DNA of 64,000 bases from positions 79,581 through 143,580 of the forward strand of contig JAHHHI010000065.1 in NCBI GenBank assembly GCA_019359435.1, read 5' to 3'. A model generated the notes under the pieces. That model saw only the letters and a list, made by a program, of their open reading frames with translations. It had not been told where the DNA came from and did no database searches. The position numbers and the translations under genes are program-made. This DNA comes from Kaiparowitsia implicata GSE-PSE-MK54-09C (lineage in GTDB: Bacteria; Cyanobacteriota; Cyanobacteriia; Elainellales; Elainellaceae). Every line of letters begins with the position of its first letter. Within the stretch, counting starts at the first letter, position 1. This document shows positions 35,577 to 45,865 of the stretch, piece by piece.

Positions 35577-35845
35577 TTTGGTTCCTGCAAAAATCTGCGA
35601 CCCGTAATCACATCGAAACGGCGGCTTAACGTTAGACTCTGGCCCAATGGCTCCGAACAACTCTTTGAGTAGAGATTGAGTAGAGACTGTCGCTCTGCAT
35701 GTGCCTCAGGGCGAGCGCTGTGAAACGCCTGCAGAATTCTCTCTGAACGGAGATGCAGCGTGTTTAGCTCAGGATCGTGAGCACTGTAAGGCTCGCCTGC
35801 CAGCATTCGCTCCCGCATAGATTTTGCTGCACTCGGTTGACTCAT
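35569..35845 (-). pseudogene. maltose/galactoside O-acetyltransferase fragment, frameshifted
   Basis: Starts MSQPSAAKSMRERMLAGEPY with the N-terminal Mac domain (DPELNTLHLRSERILQAF, AERQSLL). The reading then shifts; the correct continuation, LKELFGAIGPESNVKPPFRC then DYGSQIFAGTKL, lies in another frame. The cause is visible: an exact 11-bp tandem duplication (TTGAGTAGAGA, 35665-35675 and 35676-35686, plus strand). Removing one copy restores QSLLKELFG. The gene is also cut at its 3' end, where it runs into the end of cbiO, losing the hexapeptide-repeat catalytic domain. Confidence 0.85.
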
Positions 35846-35965
35846 ATTCGTCGGGAATCTATAGAGCAAGTAAATTCTTGAATGTCTCAACTGATATCCC
35901 ACTCTTTCACAAAGCACAACTCAGTCGGCGGCTCATACCGATCCAGCCTCGAATCCGATAGTATT

Positions 35966-37510
35966 TTACTCTGGCGATTTTGCTGAGGGGGGTGGCTCTG
36001 GCGAGGGGGGTGGCGGAGCATCTGGCAACTGGTATGATGCAGGCGGCTCGGCGGCTCGGGGGAATGGGGCTGGGGTCGGCGGGGGCACCAGTTCTAGCTG
36101 GCGCATGGGGCGATCGCCCTCCGTTCGCGTTCGAGCCGCCGATGCGGGGGTTGCATGGCGACGGCGCGACACGCCTTCTTCGCTAGTTTCTTCTGCCACA
36201 ACCTCATATAGAATGGCGCGCTTGTCGCCTTGGCCCTTCCGCAGCACTCGCCCCAGACGCTGAATATATTCCCGACTAGAGCCGCTGCCCGAGAGAATGA
36301 TTGCCACCCGAGCATCGGGAACATCCACCCCCTCATTCAGCACATGAGACACCACCAGGGTGGTGTAGATGCCCTCGCGAAACCGCTGCAACACGTCATG
36401 CCGCTCTTTGACCGGGGTTTGGTGCGTGATGGCGGGAATGAGAAACTCCTGCGAGATGCGGTAGACCGTAGCATTGTCGTTGGTGAATATCAATGTGCGG
36501 TCAGGATGGTGCTGCGCGAGTAGATCTGCTAGCACCCGCAGTTTGCCATCGGTGCCCAGGGCGATCGCTCGAGCGTCGCGATGAGCCAGCATGGCCCGGC
36601 GACCCGCTTGGGATTGAGCGCTCGCCATCACAAACCGCTGCCATCCCTCCAGGCTGCCCAGATAGAGGTTCTTCTCTTCTAAAAATCGGTTGCGGGTTTG
36701 GATCAGCGCATCGTAGCGATCGCGCTCAGCCGCCGAAAGGGAAACGCGGATGGGCACCAAATCGTGATGCGCTAGGGCATAGCCCGCCAACTCCTCTGGG
36801 GTGCGATGGTAGACCACCGATCCCAGCAGGTGGTCTAAATCTTGATGGCGACCGTCAGAGCGATCAGGCGTGGCGGTGAGCCCCAAGCGATACGGGGCGA
36901 TCGCATACTCCGCAATTACCCGATTAAAATCGCTCGGCAAATGGTGGCACTCGTCGCAGATCAGCAGCCCATAGCGGTTGCCTAGAGTTTCGGCATGGAT
37001 GGCCGCACTATCGTAGGTGGCAACTAAAATCGGCGTCCGATCCGTTGACCCGCCGCCTAGCAAGCCCACCTCACCGTCGGGAAATGCAGCCAGCAGTTGG
37101 GCATACCACTGGTGCATCAAGTCTAGGGTGGGCACGGTGATCAGCGTGCTGCGCGGCGTGGCCTGCATCGCCATTTGCGCCAAATAGGTTTTACCTGCTG
37201 CCGTGGGCAGCACCACCACCCCCTGCCGTCCCGCCGCAATCCAGGCTTCTAGCCCTTCCTGCTGATGGGGATACGGCTCACGGGTCAACGCTGGGGTTAG
37301 GGCGATCGCCTCAAATCCTTTTGCGGCATCTTCAAACGGGACTTGGTCTGCCTGTAGCGTTTCGACCAAGCGGCGATAGTGCTGTGCAGGCACCCGAAAT
37401 CGCTCCACCCGGTCATCCCACGTGGCAAATTCAATCCACGCTTTGCCGCGTGGCGGCGGGTGCAAAATCAGCGTGCCCCGGTCAAAGGTCAGTTTGGGGA
37501 TGCGGGCCAT
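35966..37510 (-). CDS. superfamily 2 DNA/RNA helicase, XPB-like
   Basis: A DEAD/DEAH-type ATPase of 514 residues. Walker A LPTAAGKT (101-108), motif II DECHH (186-190), motif III LTATPDRSDGR, and in the second RecA domain FTNDNATVYRI, VVSHVLNEGVDVPDA and motif VI QRLGRVLRKG are all intact. The short N-terminal domain and motif style resemble archaeal/bacterial XPB (Rad25), implicated in DNA opening or repair. The last ~60 residues are Pro/Glu/Ala-rich and probably disordered. The gene stands alone, divergent from tpiA. Confidence 0.88.
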   Translation of the reverse strand: MARIPKLTFDRGTLILHPPPRGKAWIEFATWDDRVERFRVPAQHYRRLVETLQADQVPFEDAAKGFEAIALTPALTREPYPHQQEGLEAWIAAGRQGVVVLPTAAGKTYLAQMAMQATPRSTLITVPTLDLMHQWYAQLLAAFPDGEVGLLGGGSTDRTPILVATYDSAAIHAETLGNRYGLLICDECHHLPSDFNRVIAEYAIAPYRLGLTATPDRSDGRHQDLDHLLGSVVYHRTPEELAGYALAHHDLVPIRVSLSAAERDRYDALIQTRNRFLEEKNLYLGSLEGWQRFVMASAQSQAGRRAMLAHRDARAIALGTDGKLRVLADLLAQHHPDRTLIFTNDNATVYRISQEFLIPAITHQTPVKERHDVLQRFREGIYTTLVVSHVLNEGVDVPDARVAIILSGSGSSREYIQRLGRVLRKGQGDKRAILYEVVAEETSEEGVSRRRHATPASAARTRTEGDRPMRQLELVPPPTPAPFPRAAEPPASYQLPDAPPPPSPEPPPSAKSPE

Positions 37511-37808
37511 CGGTGGGTGTCAAGATATGGCGCGGGTTCGGTTGGGTCTGTCTCTCTGTATGCTTTCTCTGTATTCTAGGACAGGTGCTCTCTCCGTTGG
37601 GGCAAGTCTGCTAGGGGAAGACCGGGCGATCGCCCATCGTCCTCAGGTTTACACGTTAATCACCAGTATGCGTTGATAACCAGCGGGATCACGCCTATTT
37701 TCCCGCTGCAGCATTGCTGAGAAAACTTGCCAGAATGCCCCGGTTAACCAGTAAACTGATGAGTGCGGTTTGTCGATCGTTAATGAAGTCTTAAGAAAAG
37801 AGTCACCC

Positions 37809-38540
37809 GTGCGTAAACAGGTCATTGCTGGCAATTGGAAAATGTATAAGACCCAGGCAGAGGCGCTGGCCTATCTGCAAGGGCTTTTGCCACAGCTCAC
37901 AGATACCCCAGACGAGCGCGAGGTGATCCTCTGCGTTCCCTTTACCGATCTAGCTGTGATGTCGCAAAACCTACACGGCGGTCTGGTGCGCTTGGGTGCG
38001 CAAAACGTCCATTGGGAAGTAGAAGGCGCGTTTACGGGCGAGGTGTCTGCGCCAATGTTAGTTGAGCTGAGCGTTTCCTATGTGGTGATCGGCCACAGTG
38101 AGCGACGCCAATACTTCGGCGAAACCGACGATACGGTAAACCTGCGGATGAGAGCCGCCCAAGAGGCCGGGCTAACCCCGATTCTCTGTGTGGGTGAAAC
38201 CAAACAACAGCGCGATGCCGGGCAGACAGAGGCGGTGATCTTGCATCAGCTCAAAATCGGTTTGGATGGGGTGGATCAAACCCGGCTGGTGATTGCCTAT
38301 GAGCCAATTTGGGCGATTGGAACAGGTGAAACCTGCGACTCGAAAGAGGCAAATCGGGTGATTGAAACCATCCGTCAGCAGTTGTCTTATGGGGATGTGC
38401 CGATTCAGTATGGCGGCTCTGTCAAACCTGGCAATATCGACGAGATTATGGCGCAGCCCCAGATCGATGGCGTGTTGGTGGGCGGTGCCAGTCTAGAGCC
38501 TCAGAGCTTTGGCCGCATTGTCAACTTTCAGACGGCATGA
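37809..38540 (+). CDS. tpiA: triosephosphate isomerase
   Basis: Interconverts dihydroxyacetone phosphate and glyceraldehyde 3-phosphate in glycolysis and the Calvin cycle. From GTG 37809 ([15 protein letters not shown]) the protein has 243 residues, with catalytic Lys11, His96 in GHSERR and Glu165 in [11 protein letters not shown]; the phosphate loop YGGSVKPGN is present. The frame opens upstream at a TTG (37770), but the family starts at the GTG. The stop overlaps the next gene by 4 bp. Confidence 0.95.
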   Translation: MRKQVIAGNWKMYKTQAEALAYLQGLLPQLTDTPDEREVILCVPFTDLAVMSQNLHGGLVRLGAQNVHWEVEGAFTGEVSAPMLVELSVSYVVIGHSERRQYFGETDDTVNLRMRAAQEAGLTPILCVGETKQQRDAGQTEAVILHQLKIGLDGVDQTRLVIAYEPIWAIGTGETCDSKEANRVIETIRQQLSYGDVPIQYGGSVKPGNIDEIMAQPQIDGVLVGGASLEPQSFGRIVNFQTA

Positions 38541-38821
38541 CCCAGAGCGACATTACAATTACAGTGAAGCTGTTTGCCGCTTATCAAGAGGCCTATGGGG
38601 TGCCCGAGCTAACGCTGCAGTGCGCGGTGGGAACCACGGCCTCTGAGGTGGGCGATCGCCTAATTGCAGAGCACCCCACGCTCGCCCAGTGGCGCGACGT
38701 GACGCGATTCGGGATTAACTTAGACTTTGCAGAACCAAACACGGTTCTAAACGAGGGCGATGAGCTGGTTCTGATCCCCCCCGTGAGCGGTGGCTCAGGG
38801 CCTACGATAGAAGGCCCATAA
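38537..38821 (+). CDS. moaD: MoaD/ThiS-family sulfur carrier with residues beyond GG
   Basis: A ubiquitin-like protein of 94 residues: [14 protein letters not shown] start, middle [20 protein letters not shown], and the C-terminal region [13 protein letters not shown] typical of the small subunit of molybdopterin synthase. In active carriers the Gly-Gly is the very C-terminus. Here eight more residues (SGPTIEGP) follow before the stop, so the protein would need trimming, as some sulfur carriers do by JAMM proteases, or the extension has removed function. It overlaps tpiA by 4 bp (ATGA), so translation is probably coupled. Confidence 0.85.
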   Translation: MTQSDITITVKLFAAYQEAYGVPELTLQCAVGTTASEVGDRLIAEHPTLAQWRDVTRFGINLDFAEPNTVLNEGDELVLIPPVSGGSGPTIEGP

Positions 38822-39118
38822 CGTAAATTCGAAGAATGGATTCGCTGTATAACGCTATCCAACCCAACAAGAGCCCAAGCTCTAACGTCTGCGTCATCTG
38901 CCTATTAAGCAGCACCGAATCTAGAGTCTGGGCTTTGGAGAGGCAAACCAGTTAGATGAATGAAGGTGCCTGGGGTCGCTTGCTCAGACAAGCCTGACCG
39001 CGACCCCAGTCGCTTAAAATTTCCAGTCGTTTGAATCAAGTATGTCGCGCAAGAGCCTCACCAATAGACACTCCTACGCAACAACCCACAGCTCATCCAA
39101 AGCGAACATCGCTCTATC

Positions 39119-40402
39119 TTACGCTGCTACCTGAGGCTGCTTTTCTTGCTCTAGCGTCGTTTCCTTTTCCTCGATGAGTCGAGTGTAAAGCTTGCCAAGC
39201 TGAGTCGAAACGCCTTCCCAGCTAAAGTGCGACTCGATGCGTTGCCGACCGGCTGCACCGAGCTGATCTCGCCATTCGAGATCCCCAATGATGCGGTCAA
39301 TGGCAATCGCAAACGCATCTACATCCTTAGGAGGCACAAGTAGGCCAGTTTCTTCAGAAACCACCGTGAACTGCAAGCCGCCCACATCGCTAGCAACGAC
39401 AGGGGTGTGGCTCGCCATCGCCTCGATGGGAACTAATCCAAAGGGCTCATAGTGGCTGGGCACAACGCACACATCCGCTGCCGCGTAGTACAGGTGCAGA
39501 TTCGTTTCATCGAGCCGACCGGGGAAGTGAGTCATCTCCTGTAGCCCCAGCTCATTCACGATGCCTTCAATGCGATCGCGCTCAATGCCATCGCTCTTGC
39601 CGGGTCGACTCCCCCCGCCAATCACCAGACGCAAATCGCCTGCTGCTCTGAGCTTTGACTGAGCCACAGCCCGCACCAGCGTTTCAATGCCTTTGCGGGG
39701 GTCAAACCGACCCACATACAGCACCATTTTCTCATGAGCGGGAATGCCCAGTTGTTCCCGAGCCTCTGTCCGCGACACGCGCCCAAAGCGCTGAATGTCG
39801 GTTCCACAAGGAATAATCTCGATGGTTCCCTGGTCAGACACATGCTCACGCATGTGAGCTTTTTCTTGGGGACTGGTGGCCACCACGCAGTCAATCGTTT
39901 CCAAACAGGTCTTTTCTACAGGCAGTCGCTGCGATGCTACTGTAGGCAGCTTTTTCGCAGTTTTGTACTTAATCACCCCTAGGGAGTGATAGGTATGCAC
40001 CTGCACGAGCGGGTTGGTTTTCCGTAACTGCATGCCAACCCAGGACGACAGCCAGTAGTGGGTATGAATTAGGGCGTATGAAACGTTTTCTTGTTTTTGG
40101 AAGGCTTCAAACTGGCTCACAAACTCTGGCATGTAATCAAAGATCTCATGCCGACTGCGAAACTCAAGCGGCCCAGCCTGCAATCGAATGGTGCGGCAAT
40201 TGGGTTGATGTTGAACAATTTTTGCCTGATCGGGGCGGCTTTGCCGCGTAAACATATCTACCTGCCACCCCTGCAATGCTAGTGTCTCCCCGATTTGACG
40301 GACGTAAACGTTTTGACCACCCGCTTCTTCTTGTCCGATCTCCGCAGCCGGATCACCAGAAACGGAAATCAGGGCAATACGCCGCTTTTGATCTGAATAC
40401 AT
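39119..40402 (-). CDS. family 4 glycosyltransferase (sucrose-synthesis-like)
   Basis: Retaining GT-B glycosyltransferase of 427 residues. N-terminal donor/acceptor half: ALISVSGDPAAEIGQEEAGG then QNVYVRQIGETLA, a pattern shared with sucrose-phosphate and sucrose synthases. C-terminal nucleotide-sugar half: VLYVGRFDPRKGIETLVRA, VVPSHYEPFGLVPIEAMA (the EX7E motif) and VASDVGGLQFTV. Exact substrate is not evident. It is transcribed alone with more than 800 bp of non-coding DNA upstream. The C-terminal 15 residues are Glu/Gln-rich. Confidence 0.85.
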   Translation of the reverse strand: MYSDQKRRIALISVSGDPAAEIGQEEAGGQNVYVRQIGETLALQGWQVDMFTRQSRPDQAKIVQHQPNCRTIRLQAGPLEFRSRHEIFDYMPEFVSQFEAFQKQENVSYALIHTHYWLSSWVGMQLRKTNPLVQVHTYHSLGVIKYKTAKKLPTVASQRLPVEKTCLETIDCVVATSPQEKAHMREHVSDQGTIEIIPCGTDIQRFGRVSRTEAREQLGIPAHEKMVLYVGRFDPRKGIETLVRAVAQSKLRAAGDLRLVIGGGSRPGKSDGIERDRIEGIVNELGLQEMTHFPGRLDETNLHLYYAAADVCVVPSHYEPFGLVPIEAMASHTPVVASDVGGLQFTVVSEETGLLVPPKDVDAFAIAIDRIIGDLEWRDQLGAAGRQRIESHFSWEGVSTQLGKLYTRLIEEKETTLEQEKQPQVAA

Positions 40403-41209
40403 GTTGTCTCTTTCACCTCATGGTTCACAATTCCTGCTCAGACGTTGGTAAAGGCTGGTGCGAACCCCGCCTTTGGTCAAGAGCAGGTGCAAAACGACAC
40501 AGTCACATACCGTCTGAAGGACGCGGTTGAGGATCGAAACACTCCATAATGCCGATCGTGCAGTCCCTCTCAATGCCGACGAAGTTAGCTGACGGGCGAG
40601 GGCTGAGAGTTGCCCCTCCGTGAAGGTTGAGCGCTGAAGGAACCAACATGTGGAACCCAAAGATTCGTGATGTAGAGCCCTGTTCAACAACTCAGTCTTC
40701 CTAAAAGATAAGCCCCAATGGATGGATCCTCCGCTTCATGAATGCCGACTACCATCACGATGATGAGCAACGGATTCGTGAATTAGGCTGACTTATGTTG
40801 TTTTGCTGCGAGGATAGCGTACCAAATTATGATTAGTCAACTCATCATCCTAGAGAGAGAATAAATCTGATGAAGAAAATAGCTCGGAGCAAACTAATCG
40901 CAATAGTGATGAATAAATTGGGGATAACCGAACTCAAAACCATACTGTTGTGGCGTTTCTGCTAGTGAAATCTATTGGCAAAACGCAGCTCTAAGCATGC
41001 CATGGGGGCGATCGCCCCTGATGTTTAGACCCTACAGTTGAAATTCAAAATAACTGATTGGGCAATCAGAAAACGCCGTCTGTATCGTAGCCCACACCAG
41101 AGTAGGTTCAATAGATTCTGAGCCCAACTGTTCAGGATTTTGGGAAAGGTCTGCGAATTTCAATCGAACCCAGCCTCTGCGGTATTGACGCCATTAATCA
41201 ACTGAGAAA
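40403..41209. other. long non-coding stretch, 807 bp
   Basis: Separates two divergently transcribed genes. The left half is GC-rich, the right half AT-rich with one HIP1 site near 41010. The only sizeable frame (40418-40690, minus) has no protein-like features. I see no tRNA, riboswitch or repeat; unannotated small RNAs cannot be excluded. Confidence 0.4.
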
Positions 41210-42466
41210 ATGAACGAAGTAGACAGAGTTAACCCCATAAAAGGCTCCAAGGCTAGTCGCTTTTCTCGGGCTGGGGCCGGAGTTTGGGGGCGGTGGCGCT
41301 ATGGGGTGTGTGGGGCGATCGCCACGCTCATTATTCTGCTTCAGCCGGGGCATCTGCTGCCGGGGCAATCGGCGATTTCCCTAGCTGCCGCACCCGCGAC
41401 TGAACTGCGTGGGGTGTGGATGACCAATGTAGACAGCGATGTGCTGATGTCGACAGACAAGCTCAAAGCAGGGCTAGCGCGGCTGGCACGGCTGCGGTTC
41501 AACACGGTTTATCCGGTGGTATGGAACTGGGGCTATACGCTTTATCCCAGCCCCCTAGCTGAATCGGTGATTGGGCGATCGCACCTGCCCAATCGAGGGC
41601 TGCGCCACCGAGACATGCTGGCTGAGGCGGTCGCTGAGGGCCATCAGTTGGGGCTAGCCGTAATTCCCTGGTTTGAATTTGGGCTGATGGCACCTGCGGG
41701 GTCGGAATTGGCCCAGCGCCACCCCGACTGGCTGACCCAGCGCCAAGACGGCACCCAGGTCGTGATGGAGGGCATCTGGCCACGGGTATGGCTCAATCCG
41801 TTTCATCCCGACGTGCAGCAGTTCATTGTTGGGATGATCACAGAACTAGTAGAAACCTATGATGTGGATGGCATTCAGCTAGATGATCACTTTGGCCTAC
41901 CCCGCGAACTAGGCTACGACCCTTACACGGTGCAGCTCTATCGCCAAGAGCACAATGGGCAATCGCCCCCAGCCGATGTGAGTGACCCAGCCTGGATGCG
42001 CTGGCGGAGCGATCGCATCTCTCAACTCATGGTGCAGATCTTCAACGCTGTCAAAGCCCACGATCCCAACTGCATCCTGTCGCTCTCGCCTAACACCCAA
42101 GACTTTTCGTATCGCAATTACCTGCAAGACTGGGGCAGTTGGGAACGGCGCGGCTATGTGGAAGAAGTGATCTTGCAGGTCTATCGGGATAGCCTGACTC
42201 CCTTTCGCACTGAGCTAGAGCGCCCAGAGGTTCAGCAGGTTCACAGCCATATTCCTCTAGCAGTGGGCATCCTAGCCGGACTCAAGAATCAGCTCGTGTC
42301 ACCAGAGCTGATTCAGCAAAAGGTCAACGCCGTGCGGCAGCGGGGGCTATCGGGGGTAGCGTTCTTTTTCTACGAAACCCTAGACCAACGGGATGGCTTA
42401 CTCGAACAGCTCTTTCCCGAGCCGGCTGAACGTCCCTTGTCCGCCAGCCTCACTCGCCGGAGTTGA
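41210..42466 (+). CDS. glycoside hydrolase-like family 10 (GHL10) protein
   Basis: A secreted TIM-barrel protein of 418 residues. A basic N-terminus and hydrophobic segment (AIATLIILLQPGHLL, ~37-52) suggest an export signal or anchor. The GHL10/DUF187 domain starts at ELRGVWMTNVDSDVL (residue ~66) and includes FNTVYPVVWNWG, GLAVIPWFEFG, DVDGIQLDDHFGLPRELGYD and a late GVAFFFYETL. The Asp/Glu positions in IQLDDHFG and IPWFEFG are those expected for catalysis. Likely acts on an envelope or extracellular polysaccharide; substrate unknown. purL follows 164 bp downstream. Confidence 0.87.
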   Translation: MNEVDRVNPIKGSKASRFSRAGAGVWGRWRYGVCGAIATLIILLQPGHLLPGQSAISLAAAPATELRGVWMTNVDSDVLMSTDKLKAGLARLARLRFNTVYPVVWNWGYTLYPSPLAESVIGRSHLPNRGLRHRDMLAEAVAEGHQLGLAVIPWFEFGLMAPAGSELAQRHPDWLTQRQDGTQVVMEGIWPRVWLNPFHPDVQQFIVGMITELVETYDVDGIQLDDHFGLPRELGYDPYTVQLYRQEHNGQSPPADVSDPAWMRWRSDRISQLMVQIFNAVKAHDPNCILSLSPNTQDFSYRNYLQDWGSWERRGYVEEVILQVYRDSLTPFRTELERPEVQQVHSHIPLAVGILAGLKNQLVSPELIQQKVNAVRQRGLSGVAFFFYETLDQRDGLLEQLFPEPAERPLSASLTRRS

Positions 42467-42630
42467 CCTAGGCTGCTCGAATTTACACCTCGCAGCGCTG
42501 CAATGATGCGGTCGATGATCTCTCTTGCTGCCCGCTGGCCCAGTTGACGGCAGCAGCGCAATCAGTAGGAGTGCTCAGGAACCGATAGAATGAACGGTGT
42601 TCGCCATTCTAAATTTATTGCGATACCGCT

Positions 42631-44970
42631 ATGACTGAGGCTGCTACGCCTGCCGCTACTACGGCTCCCTTTTCTCCCCAAGAGATTGCTGCTGAGGGCA
42701 TTAAACCCGACGAGTATGCCGAGATTGTGCGCCGCCTAGGGCGTCACCCCAATAAGGCCGAACTGGGCATGTTTGGCGTGATGTGGTCGGAGCACTGCTG
42801 CTATAAGAATTCACGCCCGCTGCTGGCACAGTTCCCAACGGAGGGCGATCGCATTCTGGTTGGGCCAGGCGAAAACGCCGGGGTTGTGGATTTTGGCGAT
42901 GGGCTGCGGGTGGCGTTCAAAATTGAGTCTCACAACCATCCCTCAGCGGTAGAGCCGTTTCAGGGCGCGGCCACGGGGGTGGGCGGCATTCTGCGCGATA
43001 TTTTTACCATGGGGGCGCGGCCCTTGGCCGTGCTTAACTCCCTGCGGTTTGGCAGCTTAGAGGATGCTCGAACGCGGCGGTTGTTTAGCAGCGTGGTGGC
43101 GGGCATTGCCCATTACGGCAACTGCGTCGGTGTGCCCACTGTGGGCGGCGAGGTGTATTTTGATCCGGCTTACGGGAGCAATCCCTTGGTCAACGCCATG
43201 GCGATTGGGCTGATGGAAACGCCCGATATCGTCAAATCTGGGGCAACCGGCTTGGGCAACCCGGTGCTGTATGTCGGCTCGACGACGGGGCGAGATGGCA
43301 TGGGCGGCGCTAGCTTTGCCAGCGCTGAACTCAGCGACGAGTCGATAGACGATCGCCCAGCCGTGCAAGTGGGCGACCCTTTTTTGGAGAAATCGCTGAT
43401 CGAAGCCTGTTTAGAAGCATTCAATACGGGGGCGGTGGTCGCCGCCCAAGACATGGGCGCTGCGGGGATCACCTGCTCCACCGCTGAAATGGCGGCGAAG
43501 GGAGGCGTCGGCATTGAGCTAGATCTCGATAAAATTCCCGTGCGAGAGACGGGCATGGTGCCCTATGAATTTTTGCTGTCGGAATCTCAAGAGCGGATGC
43601 TATTTGTGGCGACGGCAGGGCGAGAGCAAGAGCTGATTGACATCTTCCACCGATGGGGGCTGCAGGCGGTGGTGGCGGGGACAGTCATCGCTGAGCCGAT
43701 TGTGCGCATCCTCCATCAAGGGGACGTAGCGGCAGAGGTGCCTGCCCTGGCGCTATCTGATGATACGCCGATTTATCATCGAGAGCTGCTGGCAGAGCCG
43801 CCAGACTATGCTCGTCACGCCTGGGCGTGGAGTGAGTCCGCGCTGCCCCCCTGCGACGCCGCAGGTCTTGAGGATATGAATTGGACGGCGGTGCTGCTGC
43901 ACTTGCTTGATACGCCGACGATCGCCTCTAAGCGCTGGGTGTATCGTCAGTACGATCATCAGGTGCAGAACAACACAGTGCTGTTGCCGGGTGGGGCAGA
44001 TGCGGCGGTGGTGCGGCTGCGATCGCAACAGGCTACGCCGCCCGTTGCTCCCGCCACCTGCAAAACCGGGATCGCCGCTACGGTAGACTGCAATCCCCGC
44101 TATGTGTACCTGCATCCCTATGAGGGAGCCAAGATGGCAGTGGCAGAAGCCGCGCGCAATCTAAGCTGCGTTGGTGCAGAACCGCTGGCAGTTACCGACA
44201 ACCTTAACTTTGGCAGCCCCGAAAAGCCCATCGGCTATTGGCAATTGGCCGAGGCCTGCCGAGGCTTAGCAGAAGCGTGCCGTGAGTTTCGCACGCCTGT
44301 GACGGGGGGTAACGTATCGCTCTACAACGAAACAGTGGATTCAGCTGGGGTGCCTCAGCCGATCTACCCTACCCCCGTTGTGGGCATGGTGGGGCGTGTG
44401 GCGGATGTGACCCAAGTGGTGGGGCAGGGTTGGCAGCAGGCGGGCGATCGCCTCTATCTTCTTGGGTCTCTCACCGATGTGACGCTGGGCGGGTCGGAAT
44501 ATCTAGCTAGCGTTCACCAGACAATCGCGGGGATGCCACCCATCGTCAACTTTGAGCTAGAACAGCGGGTGCAGGCGGTGTGTCGCGAGGGCATTCGTCG
44601 GGGTTGGGTGCGCTCAGCCCATGATTGCGCTGAGGGTGGGCTGGCAGTGGCGATCGCCGAATCTGCCATCAGCGGCGAGCGGGGAGCGGATATTTATCTG
44701 CCAGCCAATGGAGGGCAGCGCTGGGATACCCTGCTCTTTGGTGAAGGGGGCGCGCGTATTGTGGTCTCTGTCACCCCTGAGCAGACGCCCGCCTGGGATG
44801 CCTACTTAATGGAGCAGTTGGGCAACCGCTGGCAAGCCCTCGGTACTGTCGGAACCGCTGCTATGCCGCTGCGCGTGCTAGCGTCTGACCAGACAGTGTT
44901 GCTGGACGCTACCATGGCAGAGTTACACCATGCCTGGGCCGGGGCGATCGCTCGCCGAATGATGTCATGA
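42631..44970 (+). CDS. purL: phosphoribosylformylglycinamidine synthase II
   Basis: Fourth step of purine synthesis: converts FGAR to FGAM with ATP and ammonia from PurQ. 779 residues, the small PurL type that needs separate PurS and PurQ (not in this window). Motifs: [15 protein letters not shown] with the active-site His, [20 protein letters not shown] (20 residues) including the substrate-binding part, [17 protein letters not shown], and [11 protein letters not shown] in the second half. No truncation. It lies ~900 bp upstream of purF on the same strand. Confidence 0.96.
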   Translation: MTEAATPAATTAPFSPQEIAAEGIKPDEYAEIVRRLGRHPNKAELGMFGVMWSEHCCYKNSRPLLAQFPTEGDRILVGPGENAGVVDFGDGLRVAFKIESHNHPSAVEPFQGAATGVGGILRDIFTMGARPLAVLNSLRFGSLEDARTRRLFSSVVAGIAHYGNCVGVPTVGGEVYFDPAYGSNPLVNAMAIGLMETPDIVKSGATGLGNPVLYVGSTTGRDGMGGASFASAELSDESIDDRPAVQVGDPFLEKSLIEACLEAFNTGAVVAAQDMGAAGITCSTAEMAAKGGVGIELDLDKIPVRETGMVPYEFLLSESQERMLFVATAGREQELIDIFHRWGLQAVVAGTVIAEPIVRILHQGDVAAEVPALALSDDTPIYHRELLAEPPDYARHAWAWSESALPPCDAAGLEDMNWTAVLLHLLDTPTIASKRWVYRQYDHQVQNNTVLLPGGADAAVVRLRSQQATPPVAPATCKTGIAATVDCNPRYVYLHPYEGAKMAVAEAARNLSCVGAEPLAVTDNLNFGSPEKPIGYWQLAEACRGLAEACREFRTPVTGGNVSLYNETVDSAGVPQPIYPTPVVGMVGRVADVTQVVGQGWQQAGDRLYLLGSLTDVTLGGSEYLASVHQTIAGMPPIVNFELEQRVQAVCREGIRRGWVRSAHDCAEGGLAVAIAESAISGERGADIYLPANGGQRWDTLLFGEGGARIVVSVTPEQTPAWDAYLMEQLGNRWQALGTVGTAAMPLRVLASDQTVLLDATMAELHHAWAGAIARRMMS

Positions 44971-45865
44971 CAGGGGGCACCCTACTTTTATAGCCCTTAC
45001 CTCAATCTCTCTCCCATCGGAGACTACTAAGTACACACCTCTCGACCCTCGCCCCCTCTGTCTTCCTCTCCCAAAAATGGGCAATGAGAGACCGAACAGC
45101 AAGGGTTGCAAGACTAGGATTGGCTCTGATGACACGGCACTCACACCACCTTTCAACCCAATCTGTCAGGCAGACTGAACTGATCGTTGATGTAATCTGG
45201 GCACTAACGATTGGGGTTTGGGATATAGGATGATTAAGGAACCGTTAACGCTAGCTAAAATTTGGCGCGATCGCCCCCTCGCAGATTCAGATCGACGCTA
45301 GCCCTGCAATACTCTGGCACCCATCTGAATGGGGGCGTCCTAATCAGTTAATGATTGGAATCCTCCTTGAAGTAAAAGGTCGCAGATTATTGATTGAACA
45401 GATGATTGAGCGGGTGCGATCGCCCCGACTCGACTACAGCAGTCCCCAAGGTATTAGCCTCCAACGCTCATGATTCCCACGCTAAAGATAGGTAGACCTC
45501 GGTTGATTGTGACTCGGTTGATTGTGAATAGTTAATCCTTCCAACGAACCCTGTACCCTGTAGCTGTCGTCAGCCATAGGGTGCGACCCGCAATGCCATC
45601 TATCTCGTATATTCACTGGATGAATTCACTGAAGCCCCGCCCGCTCTTGGCCTCAGGCCTTTCCCGTTACCGTAGACTTATCCGCTGCCCGTCGTGCTAA
45701 ATCGCTGCAACAGAATCACTGGCCAGAATTTTCTTCCGTGAGGTGTTGCTCGTTGCTGACAAGCACTCGCTCTAGGCACAGCGCTGATCTGCCCTGTTGA
45801 TTCCGCTCTCTTGATCCCGTTAATAACGCCGATTCGCGTCTGCCTAGTTTGGAGCCAAACCATCC
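44971..45865 (+). other. non-coding region upstream of purF, 895 bp
   Basis: No convincing gene. It contains an exact 15-bp tandem duplication (CTCGGTTGATTGTGA, 45498-45512 and 45513-45527) and one HIP1 site near 45270. Possible purF leader or promoter sequences lie in the last ~300 bp, but no purine riboswitch core is recognisable. The reverse frames here do not look like proteins. Confidence 0.4.

Noticed and set aside
40403..41209. Possible tRNA or small stable RNA
   Set aside because: No T-loop consensus with a matching acceptor stem was found here or elsewhere in the window, and no rnpB, tmRNA or SRP RNA core is recognisable.
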